IMG/VR virus record: IMGVR_UViG_3300036760_000304
Span: 1-46,417 of that record
Direction: 5' to 3' (one strand)
DNA: 46,417 nucleotides
Source: a virus
Part shown: positions 17,101-25,199 of the stretch, in pieces
Position numbering within the stretch: position 1 is the stretch's first letter
Layout of the letters: each line of letters opens with the position of its first letter
Notes under the pieces: model-generated
Seen by the model: the letters and a program-made list of their open reading frames with translations, nothing else
Told to the model about the DNA's origin: nothing
Database searches by the model: none
Position numbers and translations under genes: made by a program

Positions 17101-18904
17101 GCAAGCCATGGAGGCGGCAGTCGCGAGCGGTGACGTCGAAAAGCAGGCCGCGGCTATCGGCCACATCGGAGACGCCTGGCGGGCCGCGCACGCGGACGCA
17201 TCGACCGCAGGATCCGCGCAGCGCGCCATCCTCGACGAAACGAAGCAGCGGGCCGACGCAGTGGCCTCCAGCCTCGGGGCGGTGTTTAAGGGCATCGAAG
17301 TCTCGAAGGCGCTGGACCTCCACATCCGCCTCCTCGATTTCGAGGCCGTCCGCGCCGACATCGAGGCCATCCACGAGCAGGTTCTCGGCTTCCAGCAACT
17401 CGGCGTCAAGGTCCCGGTCGAGCTGCAGCTCATCGACCAGGGAATCCCCGACAAGGTGCGCGACCTCTTCTCGAAGGCCACGGCCCCGATCCATGCGGAG
17501 CTCGAGGCGGGCGCCGTCACCAAGGCCGAAGCCGACTACGCCCGGCTGATAGACACGCTGCGGGCGCTCGGGATCCTCGAGCTTGTCCCCATGGTGGACC
17601 TGCGGAAGTTCGACAAGGACCTGAAAGAGGCCAGGGCGCGCGTGGCCACGGCCGGCGAGCAGGCGGCGGCGGCCTTCAACAAGAGCATGCAGGGCATCAC
17701 GCTCGACGCCGTGTCCGGTGGCTTCGCCGCTGCGCTCGGTGGGATCTTGGGCCAGGCCACGAGCTTCGGCGACGCCATGAAGAAGGTGTTTCAGACCTTC
17801 GTCGACGATGCGATCAAGCAGCTCGCGCGGTTGGCGGCTGCTCAGGCGCTATTCGCCATCGGCGGGCTTTTCAGTCCCGGGAGCTTTCTCAAGAAATTCT
17901 TCCAGGACGCGAGCGGCCTCCACTCGACGGCCGTCCTCCCGCCCGAGAACAAGCCGACCGCGACACCGCTGCCCGTCCCGCAGCTCAAGCCCATCGTCGC
18001 GCCGGTGCCTCTCAACGTCCCGATCCTGCCGAGCGTCACCGGCCCCATCGCCGTCAACCTCGCCTTCTCGACGCCCGACACGGTGACGCTGCCGGCGCCG
18101 CGCGCCAAGGTTCTGCCTTTCACGCCATTGAGCGTGCAGCCGTCGCTGAGACTCGCCGCCAGCATCGCGGCTCTCGTCGTGACGCCGCACCTTGCGCTTA
18201 AAGACGCCGCAGCCGTTCCCGTCGTCCCGAAGTTTCACGTGGAACAGGTTCGGCAGGCTCTCGTCGCCAAGAGCCCCGCCATCGAGCTATCGGGCGTGCC
18301 CGAGTCCATCGACATGGACGTGCCTCCGTTCGTGCTGCGTGGCGAGCCTGACGCGATGCGCCTGGCCGTCCCTGACTTCGTTCTCGACCGCAAGCCGCAA
18401 GTGCCGCGGCTCGTGGCTCCGCAGTTGGCTGCACCGGCCAAGGCCGGGCCGGAGTCCGCCTCGACCCGGGCGACGCTCCGTGTCCCGCCGGTGCAGCCTT
18501 CTATGTTCGAGACGGCGCCCTTGCAGGCGAGTCTTCAGCAAGCGTCTCGCGCCTTCGCCGCGACTCGTACGGGCCCGGCGCCGGGTAGCGGGAGACTTCC
18601 AGCCCTTCCGATCCTGCCCGGGCCGGGGCCGCTGCCGCTCCAACGCCGGGAAGAGGTGCCCGCGACTGCGGCCTTCCTTCGCGAGCAGATCGGCCGGGCG
18701 CGGGAAACGATCCGCAACCCAACCTTCGCATCGAACCTTCAGATCGAGCCGGGGTCGGATCTCATCAACCGCTTCTCGCCGCGCGGGCAGCTCTCCGGCG
18801 CCCAGCCGATCACGGTCATCACGCCCGACTCTCAGTCCATCGCTCAGAGCATCCGCCGCGGCGAACTCGGGCGACAGCTCCGCAAGCAGAGGGGGCGGTT
18901 CTGA
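14156..18904 (+). CDS. tape measure protein
   Basis: 1582 aa from GTG 14156; the longest gene, directly after the chaperone. N-terminal part has Pro/Val repeats (PPIVVPP type) and an exact tandem repeat at about residues 100-165. A hydrophobic segment at about 348-368 (ASLGFVAGGVGLAVGALVLP) precedes the conserved tape measure region (DEAILASGALLAQVG, LQRLGISIDDS, ADTLTGAVARLKNQWSDM). Long helical heptad-rich stretches follow, then a second hydrophobic Gly/Ala region at about 1180-1240 and a Pro/Val-rich C-terminus. The protein sets tail length and is expelled on DNA injection. By the known rule of about 1.5 angstroms per residue, the tail would be roughly 230-250 nm, an inference. Confidence 0.93.
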   Translation: MADETLSLVLRVLGVQQAARDTEQAAVSIEGLGAAALAQQASIAGLDASVLKLGTDLKRLDAPVKVPSIVIPPVTLPPIVVPPVIVAPTVDAAGFEAARTRILGELGLDVSVPVTPAVDVAGLEATKARILGELGLDVSVPVTPAVDVAGLEATKARILGELGLGPVVIPVAPITIPPIPAIHVPPVVIPPIKVPPIVVPPLAVQQAGALKLSVSPVVDQAALDAARAKIKFLGAAVPPIFIPTKLDPTAEAQLKRLGAQAAEVKLLADATSAAVAKIGSGPVGTQNVTALRNQIAALEAAAEPTRLRGQLKALQAELGGVERAAAGISGGQLKGLFGALEGGAGSLIGKLASLGFVAGGVGLAVGALVLPFKHMVDEASASEDAIRRFDVALGSLGQFSTKASADFQAFASALQATTTQSDEAILASGALLAQVGRLGGAELKRAVQGAVELSAVLGVDLQTSTLQLTKAAEGNVESLQRLGISIDDSIPKGERLAAVLAKVEANLGGSAAAQADTLTGAVARLKNQWSDMAETLGKPLIVPLAGLFQAINAFLLFKNIAGGATSDARQQVDKLAADMIRLGESGRPLARLGADLKTIERLRLPTIELAFKKGNAEEILSVLEAIRSKRLEVQAEQVFPAIDTGPLDRLLAQGEKALRVRVEFEKGTIDEQIKSLETALRPRVLPIAFESDLKTLDGILRGIESRRAIIPVSANVEELRRQVDAEIARGGLAIHLPVLADLKADIPHDLAKTRELAFTLRATVTTQGPLIPTDQLDKEATQAADIFKQLANDTSQAGAVARDVVAGILTELTKLRGKRSILEFEAPALGPLQDAIDKVVLLRAELDHKPPPLLLHADATDVTRAVALLASGFGTLVSGGKASAEQLRGQFDTISGAIDAAEKAVPQLTGQMEALRASLAKQAGITMPVRLDLEAAKRDGQALAQLAVTLFQDIGKNPVELLTFKDQAAAVKDAAAGAALLQQAMEAAVASGDVEKQAAAIGHIGDAWRAAHADASTAGSAQRAILDETKQRADAVASSLGAVFKGIEVSKALDLHIRLLDFEAVRADIEAIHEQVLGFQQLGVKVPVELQLIDQGIPDKVRDLFSKATAPIHAELEAGAVTKAEADYARLIDTLRALGILELVPMVDLRKFDKDLKEARARVATAGEQAAAAFNKSMQGITLDAVSGGFAAALGGILGQATSFGDAMKKVFQTFVDDAIKQLARLAAAQALFAIGGLFSPGSFLKKFFQDASGLHSTAVLPPENKPTATPLPVPQLKPIVAPVPLNVPILPSVTGPIAVNLAFSTPDTVTLPAPRAKVLPFTPLSVQPSLRLAASIAALVVTPHLALKDAAAVPVVPKFHVEQVRQALVAKSPAIELSGVPESIDMDVPPFVLRGEPDAMRLAVPDFVLDRKPQVPRLVAPQLAAPAKAGPESASTRATLRVPPVQPSMFETAPLQASLQQASRAFAATRTGPAPGSGRLPALPILPGPGPLPLQRREEVPATAAFLREQIGRARETIRNPTFASNLQIEPGSDLINRFSPRGQLSGAQPITVITPDSQSIAQSIRRGELGRQLRKQRGRF
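14455..14649 (+). repeat. 84-base exact tandem repeat, about 2.3 copies, in tape measure gene
   Basis: Units begin at 14455, 14539 and 14623 (AAGGATTCTCGGCGAACTCG). The two complete units are the same apart from bases at the first boundary, and the third is cut after about 27 bases. Each unit encodes 28 residues, ARILGELGLDVSVPV then TPAVDVAGLEATK, so the reading frame is kept. Near-perfect identity indicates a recent duplication. Confidence 0.9.
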
Positions 18905-19764
18905 TGGCCTACGTCACTCAGTCCAGGCTCGTCTTCTGCTACGACAACGCCATCACGCCCGACAACGTGACCGGCGTGACGCTCACGAACATCACGGCCG
19001 ACGGCAACTTCCCGGCCGAGAACCTGAAGTATGCCGACCCGAAGCTCAAGTTGATGACGAGGGGCACGAGTGGCAGCGACCGGGTCATCCAGTTCGATCT
19101 GGCCTCGCCGTCCGTCGCCTTCGCCTGCCTCGGCGTCTGCGCCCACAACCTCATCTCGCGGGGATACGAGACGGTCAAGGTCGAGTATTCAAGCGATGGC
19201 ACGAGCTGGACGAACGTCGGCACCGCCACGGTGTCACTCCTCGACTTCACGGGTGTCACGGGCCAAGATTGCAATTTCTTCGTGCGCTTCGGAGCGGTGG
19301 GCGGGCCGACGCACTGGCGGGTCACGTTCGGTATGGCCTCGGCCTCGGACACCCGCGCCGCCTTTGAGATCGGCATGATCTTCCTCGGCCCCATCTACGA
19401 GGTCGCCAAGAACGCCACGGACGGCGCGATCTTCACGACGATCGAAGTCCCGATGGAGTTCTCGGAGAGTTTGGGTGGGGACAAGTGGCTGGCGCCCGGT
19501 CCCGCCAAGTACCGCGAGGAACTGGAGGTCTCGTTCTCGCGCCTTACGCACATAGACTACAAGACCATCGCCTGGAAGATAGGCGAGCGGAACGCCCGAA
19601 AGATCGTCGGCGTGATTCCGCCCGAGCTCGTCCAGAACCAGATGCCGAGCGGCAATCAGCACTTCTTCGGCTACCTCGACAGGCCGGTGTCGAATGCCAG
19701 AAGCGGCTTCGCATCCACGAATCACCGCTACGACCTGACCCTGCACCTGACGGGAGCCACATGA
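18904..19764 (+). CDS. distal tail-like protein with discoidin-like beta domain
   Basis: 286 aa from ATG 18904, overlapping the tape measure stop. N-terminal half resembles a discoidin-type sandwich often seen in phage tail proteins (NFPAENLKYADPKLKLMTRG, DRVIQFDL, VKVEYSSDGTSWTNVG, HWRVTFG). C-terminal half has the strand LEVSFSRLTHIDYKTIAW. First gene after the tape measure, where distal tail proteins lie. It probably forms the ring connecting tube to tip. Confidence 0.65.
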   Translation: MAYVTQSRLVFCYDNAITPDNVTGVTLTNITADGNFPAENLKYADPKLKLMTRGTSGSDRVIQFDLASPSVAFACLGVCAHNLISRGYETVKVEYSSDGTSWTNVGTATVSLLDFTGVTGQDCNFFVRFGAVGGPTHWRVTFGMASASDTRAAFEIGMIFLGPIYEVAKNATDGAIFTTIEVPMEFSESLGGDKWLAPGPAKYREELEVSFSRLTHIDYKTIAWKIGERNARKIVGVIPPELVQNQMPSGNQHFFGYLDRPVSNARSGFASTNHRYDLTLHLTGAT

Positions 19765-20330
19765 AGCCGCGCCGCATGGGCTGGGTGCCCGCTCGTTGCG
19801 TACTGATCGGATTGATGCTGGCGCTCTGTGCTGGGGCGGCACGGGCGGCAGACGTGACCTTCCTGATGAAGACTGGCCTCGGCGATGAGCAGACCTCGCT
19901 CCAGGTGATCGCCCATGCACCCAATGTCATGGCGATACAGATCGCGGTCGAGAACCCGGCTGGTGACGATACGCTGCTCGCACTGACTGAGCAGAGCCTT
20001 CCAACCGGCTGGGCCGATCTCTTTCAGGATGCGGGGTGGCGTATCGGCGGATTCTTTTGTCCAGCCACCAGGCGCTGGCACAGCGACTCATTTCCGGCCA
20101 ACCTGGACGAGCTGCACTACTGGCCCGCCAGCTATATCGGAACAGCGATGCATTGGAATCGCCCGCGGCTGGGAGTGGGAATCGCAGCGTGTGTTCTCGG
20201 CGGCCTGATAACCGGCACCGTCGATGTCGAGTACGCGAACTACACGCCGACGTGCGCCAGCACCACGGATCTCGGTGTCGATCCGCCCATGCGCGCGAGC
20301 TGGTCGAACTTCAAGGAGATTTACCGATGA
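19761..20330 (+). CDS. exported protein with signal peptide in tail module, 189 aa
   Basis: Start at ATG 19761, overlapping the previous stop. The N-terminus is a clear Sec signal peptide: Arg-rich start, CVLIGLMLALCAGA core, and ARA before ADVTF. The mature part is beta-rich and has three cysteines, with no membrane segment at the end. The C-terminus WSNFKEIYR resembles WGAIKELYR of the next gene, so the two are probably diverged paralogues. Mature N-terminal strands recall cohesin-like sandwiches, a weak similarity. Purpose of an exported protein coded among tail genes is unknown; the stop overlaps the next start. Confidence 0.75.
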   Translation: MKPRRMGWVPARCVLIGLMLALCAGAARAADVTFLMKTGLGDEQTSLQVIAHAPNVMAIQIAVENPAGDDTLLALTEQSLPTGWADLFQDAGWRIGGFFCPATRRWHSDSFPANLDELHYWPASYIGTAMHWNRPRLGVGIAACVLGGLITGTVDVEYANYTPTCASTTDLGVDPPMRASWSNFKEIYR

Positions 20331-20830
20331 GGTTGCAGTCGCTTCTCGCGATCCTGCTGCTTGTCGCGCCCAGCGCGCGCGCCGCAGAAGTGACCATGAC
20401 CTTCGACCCGGTGACCTGGGGGCCGGGAGCAACCGACAAGGTCTTTTTCCATGTCGTGAATCACACGCAGGAGCACATGATCGGCGTCGATTTCATCGTC
20501 TACCACCCGGCCTCTCTCGAGTTTCAGGGCATGGGCGTCTCGATCCCCAACTGGACCATACAGCCCGTTTTGGCCGACACCATTACCGGTTTCATCGGCT
20601 ACACGATAGACCTCCAAGCGCCGCCGAGGTTGGATGGATCCATCGCATATACGAACTCCGGCAACTCAATCGCGTTCTGCAATCCGCACATCCGAGCCGT
20701 GCGCTTGCGGGCAGGCTATCCCCAGGGCGATTTCACGACAGAGATTACCTCGCTCTGCTCTCCGACCGATGTTCTCGACGACAGGGCGCCCTTTCGGGCC
20801 TGGGGAGCGATCAAGGAGCTGTACCGTTGA
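20327..20830 (+). CDS. exported protein with signal peptide in tail module, 167 aa
   Basis: ATG 20327 overlaps the previous stop. Signal peptide MRLQSLLAILLLVAPSARA, then AEVTMTFDP. The mature part has a pattern of cohesin-like beta sandwiches (VFFHVVNHTQEHMIGVDFIVY, then HPASLEFQGMGVSIP). Two cysteines near the C-terminus could bridge. Ends in KELYR like its upstream partner. The likely location is periplasm or cell surface, after export by the host. Coupled to the next gene by TTGA. Confidence 0.75.
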   Translation: MRLQSLLAILLLVAPSARAAEVTMTFDPVTWGPGATDKVFFHVVNHTQEHMIGVDFIVYHPASLEFQGMGVSIPNWTIQPVLADTITGFIGYTIDLQAPPRLDGSIAYTNSGNSIAFCNPHIRAVRLRAGYPQGDFTTEITSLCSPTDVLDDRAPFRAWGAIKELYR

Positions 20831-21300
20831 CGCTGCACGTCCCGATCCGCACCCTCTGGGTCGCAACGCTCTACGACGGCGACGGGCCAGACGCGCCCAT
20901 CATGGAACGGTGGACTTTCTCGAACTTCCTGACCGCGCTCGGCGAGGCGCATCTCGCGGCACGCCAATGCGCGAGCCCGCCGGCCGCCATGTCACATCTC
21001 GCGGTCGGCACGGGCACAGGGCAGACCGCGGCCTCGACCACGCTTGCCAATGAGATCGCGAGGGTGGCCCTCGACTCGGGATACCCGCAGCAGGGGACCG
21101 GGGCCGCCGACAACGAGGTTCTATACCTGGCGACCCTTCCGGTCGGTACGGGGACCGGCACGCTGACCGAGTTCGCGATATTCAATGCCTCATCCGGCGG
21201 CACCATGCTCAACTACGCCTCCGGCTTCGCTCCGAAGATCAAGGGCGCGGGACAGAGCCTCGGGATCGGGCCAGTCTACATGCGCCTGGGGGTCACATGA
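20827..21300 (+). CDS. tail protein of baseplate/fibre type, 157 aa
   Basis: TTG 20827 overlaps the previous stop TGA and has AAGGAG eight bases upstream; no ATG or GTG is available nearby. Two glycine-threonine clusters (LAVGTGTGQTAAS, LPVGTGTGTLTEFAIF) and the strand GGTMLNYASGF are typical of small phage fibre or baseplate proteins with beta-prism folds. It follows the two exported proteins and precedes small fibre-region genes. Confidence 0.7.
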   Translation: MTLHVPIRTLWVATLYDGDGPDAPIMERWTFSNFLTALGEAHLAARQCASPPAAMSHLAVGTGTGQTAASTTLANEIARVALDSGYPQQGTGAADNEVLYLATLPVGTGTGTLTEFAIFNASSGGTMLNYASGFAPKIKGAGQSLGIGPVYMRLGVT

Positions 21301-21452
21301 GCGAGACGCTGGGCTGGAAGGATGGGGATGCCGCTACCTCGGCGGACTGGACGTCGCCCGAGAACGCGCTGCATTCAGAGGAGGCACCGCCCGTGATAGT
21401 GCCGAGCGTCACCGCCGATTCGATCGACGACATCCTAATTCTGGGGTTCTGA
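21297..21452 (+). CDS. hypothetical protein, 51 aa
   Basis: ATG 21297 overlaps the previous stop and the gene's own stop overlaps the next ATG at 21452. The product is acidic and Ser/Asp/Ala-rich (WKDGDAATSADWTS, ending DSIDDILILGF). No family recognised. Tight coupling on both sides supports that it is real. Confidence 0.6.
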   Translation: MSETLGWKDGDAATSADWTSPENALHSEEAPPVIVPSVTADSIDDILILGF

Positions 21453-21703
21453 TGCTGAGAGCGACTGAGCCGACATACCTGGGAAGGGTGCACTCACTTC
21501 CCGTCGAGACGCGGTCAAGCGTCGCCTGGCGGGGCCACGACGCTCGCTGGCGCCCCTGGGTGCTGCCTGCGACTGCGGCCCCGTCTGCCAGCATTCCTGT
21601 GGATCTCATGCTCCTCGACTTCTGGGCCGAGGACTCGCTTTTCCCTGTCGGCGACTGGACCACGGACCCGCTAATGACTGGACTCTTCGCATGGCAACCG
21701 TAG
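21452..21703 (+). CDS. hypothetical protein, 83 aa
   Basis: ATG 21452 shares its first base with the preceding TGA. The protein is tryptophan-rich (six Trp in 83 residues) with beta-like segments (YLGRVHSLPVETRSSVAW) and ends FAWQP. Its 3' end overlaps the next gene by 13 bases. Probably a small tail component; no family recognised. Confidence 0.6.
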   Translation: MLRATEPTYLGRVHSLPVETRSSVAWRGHDARWRPWVLPATAAPSASIPVDLMLLDFWAEDSLFPVGDWTTDPLMTGLFAWQP

Positions 21704-22008
21704 AGATCAAAAGCCTTGCCGACGGGACTCTGCCCTCCACGAAGGGAACGCTCTACACAGCGACTGAAGAGACGGCGGTCAAGCTCGTGACCCTCTTCAA
21801 TCGGAACACGACGGCCGAGCTGGCGGTTATCTACATCAAGCGATCGGGGAGCACGAGCGTCGAATACATACGCACCTCTCTCGACACGAACGAGCGCGAG
21901 ATCAGCAGCGAGTCCTTGCCGCTCTCGGCGGGCGATCTCATCGAAGGCGTGACCACGACTGCGGCCAAGGTGGCCTACTTTATCGGCGGGGCGGTGAAGA
22001 CGGCATGA
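21691..22008 (+). CDS. small tail-region protein, 105 aa
   Basis: ATG 21691 lies inside the end of the preceding gene. The sequence is a compact beta protein: VKLVTLFNRNTTAELAVIYIK, then LSAGDLIEGVTTTAAKVAYFI. This type, with a tail-fibre neighbour downstream, is common among phage virion proteins, but I cannot name the family. Coupled to the fibre gene by ATGA at 22005. Confidence 0.65.
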   Translation: MATVEIKSLADGTLPSTKGTLYTATEETAVKLVTLFNRNTTAELAVIYIKRSGSTSVEYIRTSLDTNEREISSESLPLSAGDLIEGVTTTAAKVAYFIGGAVKTA

Positions 22009-24152
22009 GCAAGTACGATGCGAGCGGCAACGAGGTCGTGGTCGGCTTCCCCGGCCCTCCCGGCCTCAATTGGCTAGGCGCTTGGTCTGGAGCAACGGCC
22101 TACGTCGTCAATGACGGCACGTCGGTCGCTGGCGCGAGCTACATCTGCATCTTGCCCCACACGAACCACACGCCACCGAACGCGACCTACTGGGACGTCC
22201 TGGCCTCTGCTGGAACGGGCGGCACGCCGGCCACAACTGTCGCCGGCGAGACGACCTACGGCATCTCTGCCGCTGTCGGCGCCGGCACGGACTACGCTCG
22301 GAACGACCACACTCACGGGTCGCCCGCTCTGGGGACCAGCGGCTCGACGGCCTGCGCCGGCGACGACAGCCGGCTCTCCGATGCGAGGACACCGACCGCC
22401 CATTCAACAAGCCACAAGAATGGCGGTTCTGACGAGGTGGCGGCGGCCAGTCCGGCCGCGAATGCCATCCCGAAGGCTGGCGCCGGCAGCAAGCTCGACA
22501 AGGGCTGGGTGCCGGACTTCCTCGCTTCTGGCGCTTCTCATGCGAGCGGTGGCGTGCCCGATCCGGGCGCTTCCGCTGGAACCACGAAATACTTGCGCGA
22601 GGATTCGAGCTGGCAGGTGCCACCGAGCGGCGGCAGTGCGCCCACTGGGACCGGGTTCCGCCATGTCACGAGCGGCGCCGAGGACGGCACGGCTGTTGCG
22701 TTCGGTTCAACTTCGGGCACCGTCTGCGAGGGCAGCGATTCGCGGCTGTCCGATTCAAGAGTTCCAACCGGACACCACGCGAGCCATGAGCCTGCCGGTG
22801 GCGACGCGATGGCCGTTGACGCCGTCGCTGGCACCGGGAGCCTGCGGACCCTGGGCACGGCATCGACCGCAGCTTGTGCTGGGAACGATTCGAGGTTGAG
22901 CGATACGCGGACGCCGACCGACGGGTCGGTCTCGACCGCCAAGATCGCGGACGACCAAGTCACCTACGCCAAGATCCAGAACGTCTCGGCCACCGACAAG
23001 GTGCTCGGGCGCTCGACGACCGGGGCTGGGGATGTAGAGGAGATCGCTTGTACCGCAGCCGGGCGGGCGCTCCTGGACGATGCGGCGGCCTCGGATCAGC
23101 GGACGACCCTCGGCCTGGGCACGCTCGCGACCCAGAGCGGCACCTTCTCGGGAACTTCCTCGGGAACGAACACGGGCGACCAGACCAATATTACGGGGAA
23201 TGCAGCCACCGTCACGACGAATGCCAATCTCACCGGGCCAGTGACGAGCGCTGGGAACGCGACGACGATCACCGACGCGGCAGTCACGCTCGCCAAGATG
23301 GCGGATCTCGCCCAGGATCTCTTCATCGTGCGCACGACAGCCTCGACCGGCGTGCCTCAAACGGCAACGGTCACCGCCGCGGCGCGCACTGTCCTGGACG
23401 ATACGACCGTCGCCGCAATGGTCGATACGCTGGGCGGCGCCTCGGCTCAGGGGACCGGGGCCATCGTTCGCGCTTCGAGTCCCACGCTGACTACGCCGAC
23501 TATCGGCGCTGCGACGGCGACCAGCGTCAACAGCACGACGATTCCAACCAGCAAGACACTCGTCGTTACTACGGACAAGCTCTCGGTTCATGCTGCTACC
23601 AGCTCGTCAGAGCTTGCGGGCGTCATTTCGGACGAGACGGGCAGCGGGGCACTCGTCTTCGGCACGAGCCCGACACTCACAACCCCCACGCTCTCGGGTG
23701 CGGCGCTCATGGCCGAGAACGCCGAGATTCAGCTCGATACCGCTCTCTCGGCAGACGGGACTTACTGCGGCATCACCGAGGCGGGCACCGCTGGCGCCAC
23801 GCTGGCCTTCGGAGACCTCTGTCAGTTCTTCGTCACCGACAGCCAGTGGTATCTGACCGATGCCAATACCGCAGCCGGCTCCTCGGGGGATTCGCGCGGC
23901 AAGATCGGCATCTGCGTACTCGCGGGCAATGACAATGCGGCGACCAAGATGCTGCTCTGGGGCAAGGTCAACGCCCTCGCCAAGTTCCCGACCATGACCA
24001 TCGGCGCCCCGGTCTACATCAGCGAAACGCCAGGGCTCGTGACCTCGACGCAGCCGACGACAACCGACGTGGTCATTCGCATCGCGGGCTTCGCGAATAC
24101 GGGCGATGAGCTGTTCTTCTGCCCCGAGAACAGCTACATCACGCACACATGA
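22005..24152 (+). CDS. tail fibre protein with collagen-like start and carbohydrate-binding-like module
   Basis: 715 aa from ATG 22005. Near the N-terminus are a short collagen-like GFPGPPG and, at about 23-64, the same aromatic module as in the protein at 694 (LGAWSGATAYVVNDG, YICILPHTNH, PPN with YW). The body has three copies of a fibre repeat (ACAGDDSRLSDARTPT, VCEGSDSRLSDSRVPT, ACAGNDSRLSDTRTPT) and many Gly/Thr/Ser stretches typical of trimeric fibres. The end (about 570-715) is a compact domain with IGAPVYISETPGLVTS, perhaps the tip. It probably recognises the host surface. Confidence 0.85.
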   Translation: MSKYDASGNEVVVGFPGPPGLNWLGAWSGATAYVVNDGTSVAGASYICILPHTNHTPPNATYWDVLASAGTGGTPATTVAGETTYGISAAVGAGTDYARNDHTHGSPALGTSGSTACAGDDSRLSDARTPTAHSTSHKNGGSDEVAAASPAANAIPKAGAGSKLDKGWVPDFLASGASHASGGVPDPGASAGTTKYLREDSSWQVPPSGGSAPTGTGFRHVTSGAEDGTAVAFGSTSGTVCEGSDSRLSDSRVPTGHHASHEPAGGDAMAVDAVAGTGSLRTLGTASTAACAGNDSRLSDTRTPTDGSVSTAKIADDQVTYAKIQNVSATDKVLGRSTTGAGDVEEIACTAAGRALLDDAAASDQRTTLGLGTLATQSGTFSGTSSGTNTGDQTNITGNAATVTTNANLTGPVTSAGNATTITDAAVTLAKMADLAQDLFIVRTTASTGVPQTATVTAAARTVLDDTTVAAMVDTLGGASAQGTGAIVRASSPTLTTPTIGAATATSVNSTTIPTSKTLVVTTDKLSVHAATSSSELAGVISDETGSGALVFGTSPTLTTPTLSGAALMAENAEIQLDTALSADGTYCGITEAGTAGATLAFGDLCQFFVTDSQWYLTDANTAAGSSGDSRGKIGICVLAGNDNAATKMLLWGKVNALAKFPTMTIGAPVYISETPGLVTSTQPTTTDVVIRIAGFANTGDELFFCPENSYITHT

Positions 24153-24163
24153 TAGGAGGAGAC

Positions 24164-24406
24164 ATGGCCTTCACGGCAACGATCACCTCGATCGAGCGCA
24201 TCGAGCGGACGCTAAATGTGGTCGTCACCTATGCCGATGACCAGACCGGCTTCACCAAGGACCACACCTTCAACTTCGACCAGGGAGACGTGGTCTCGGA
24301 CTACGAGGTCAAGGCCGAGATCGTCAAGATGGGCAAGGTAGTGCTTGCCGGTCTCGCGAACGAACCGATCATCAAGCGGCTCCAGGGCGCCGTCATCGAG
24401 TTCTAG
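24164..24406 (+). CDS. hypothetical protein, 80 aa
   Basis: ATG 24164 with GGAGGAG upstream. Beta strands (FTATITSIERIERTLNVVV) and a short charged region (HTFNFDQGDVVSDYEV) suggest a small fibre-associated or chaperone protein. It follows the tail fibre, where assembly factors can lie, but nothing in the sequence proves this. Confidence 0.65.
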   Translation: MAFTATITSIERIERTLNVVVTYADDQTGFTKDHTFNFDQGDVVSDYEVKAEIVKMGKVVLAGLANEPIIKRLQGAVIEF

Positions 24407-24413
24407 GAGACTC

Positions 24414-25196
24414 ATGGCCAATCCGGCATGGATACAGGACGCGATCAGCGCTGATCCCAGTGCCCCAAACGCCACTACGATTGCGCTTGCCTACTCCACT
24501 GCGAACCTGACAGCCGGTAGCGTTCTTTGGTGCGTTGTGACCTGGGATAGGACCAATACCCAGACTGCGACCTGTGCCGATAACACAAACGGCGCTTGGA
24601 CTGCCGGGCCGATCATTGATGATACGACCGACGGTCAGATGTGGGCCGCGTTTTTCTTCAAGAACACGGCAGGGGGCGTCAAGCCGACTGTGACCGTGAC
24701 TTTTGGTGGCTCCCAGTACGTATCGTATCGTGGCCTCTACATCCAAGAGTGCGGCCCCTGCAACACGACGACCCAGCCCGATGTAACTGGAGTCGGGAAC
24801 AATCAGGCTAGCCCTGGCACTGCAACCGACGCAGTTACTTCAACTGCCGTTACGACCGTCACGAACAACGCCTATATCGTGGGGGCATCTATCATTCCAT
24901 CCAGCGCCACGCCGGTTATCACCGCTGGGACCAACTACAACTCGCGCCGCGGTGACTCGTGGACCACGATAACACCTACTACCTTCGAGGACAAGGTCCT
25001 TGCAACTGCCGGGTCTGTGGCTGCGACCTTCACAACCAACACTACAGGTGGCCGTTACCTGACGATCGTCATGGCCTTCAGGCCGGTCGCCGCTACTTCG
25101 GCCATCAAAACCTTCAACGGCCTCGCCGTCGCCAGCGTCAAGACCGTCAACGGGCTCGCGATCGCCAGCGTCAAGACGCGCAACGGACTGGCGTGA
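24414..25196 (+). CDS. virion protein, beta-sandwich with NGLA repeats, 260 aa
   Basis: ATG 24414 with AGGAG upstream. Residues 1-230 are a Thr/Ala/Ser-rich beta sandwich (TIALAYSTANLTAGSVLW, GGRYLTIVMAFRP) of a type found in phage tail and surface proteins. The C-terminus carries three copies of a short repeat: KTFNGLAVASV, KTVNGLAIASV, KTRNGLA. Such NGLA tails are frequent at the ends of phage structural proteins. Lies between the fibre and the tail-tip protein. Confidence 0.75.
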   Translation: MANPAWIQDAISADPSAPNATTIALAYSTANLTAGSVLWCVVTWDRTNTQTATCADNTNGAWTAGPIIDDTTDGQMWAAFFFKNTAGGVKPTVTVTFGGSQYVSYRGLYIQECGPCNTTTQPDVTGVGNNQASPGTATDAVTSTAVTTVTNNAYIVGASIIPSSATPVITAGTNYNSRRGDSWTTITPTTFEDKVLATAGSVAATFTTNTTGGRYLTIVMAFRPVAATSAIKTFNGLAVASVKTVNGLAIASVKTRNGLA

Positions 25197-25199
25197 CGC

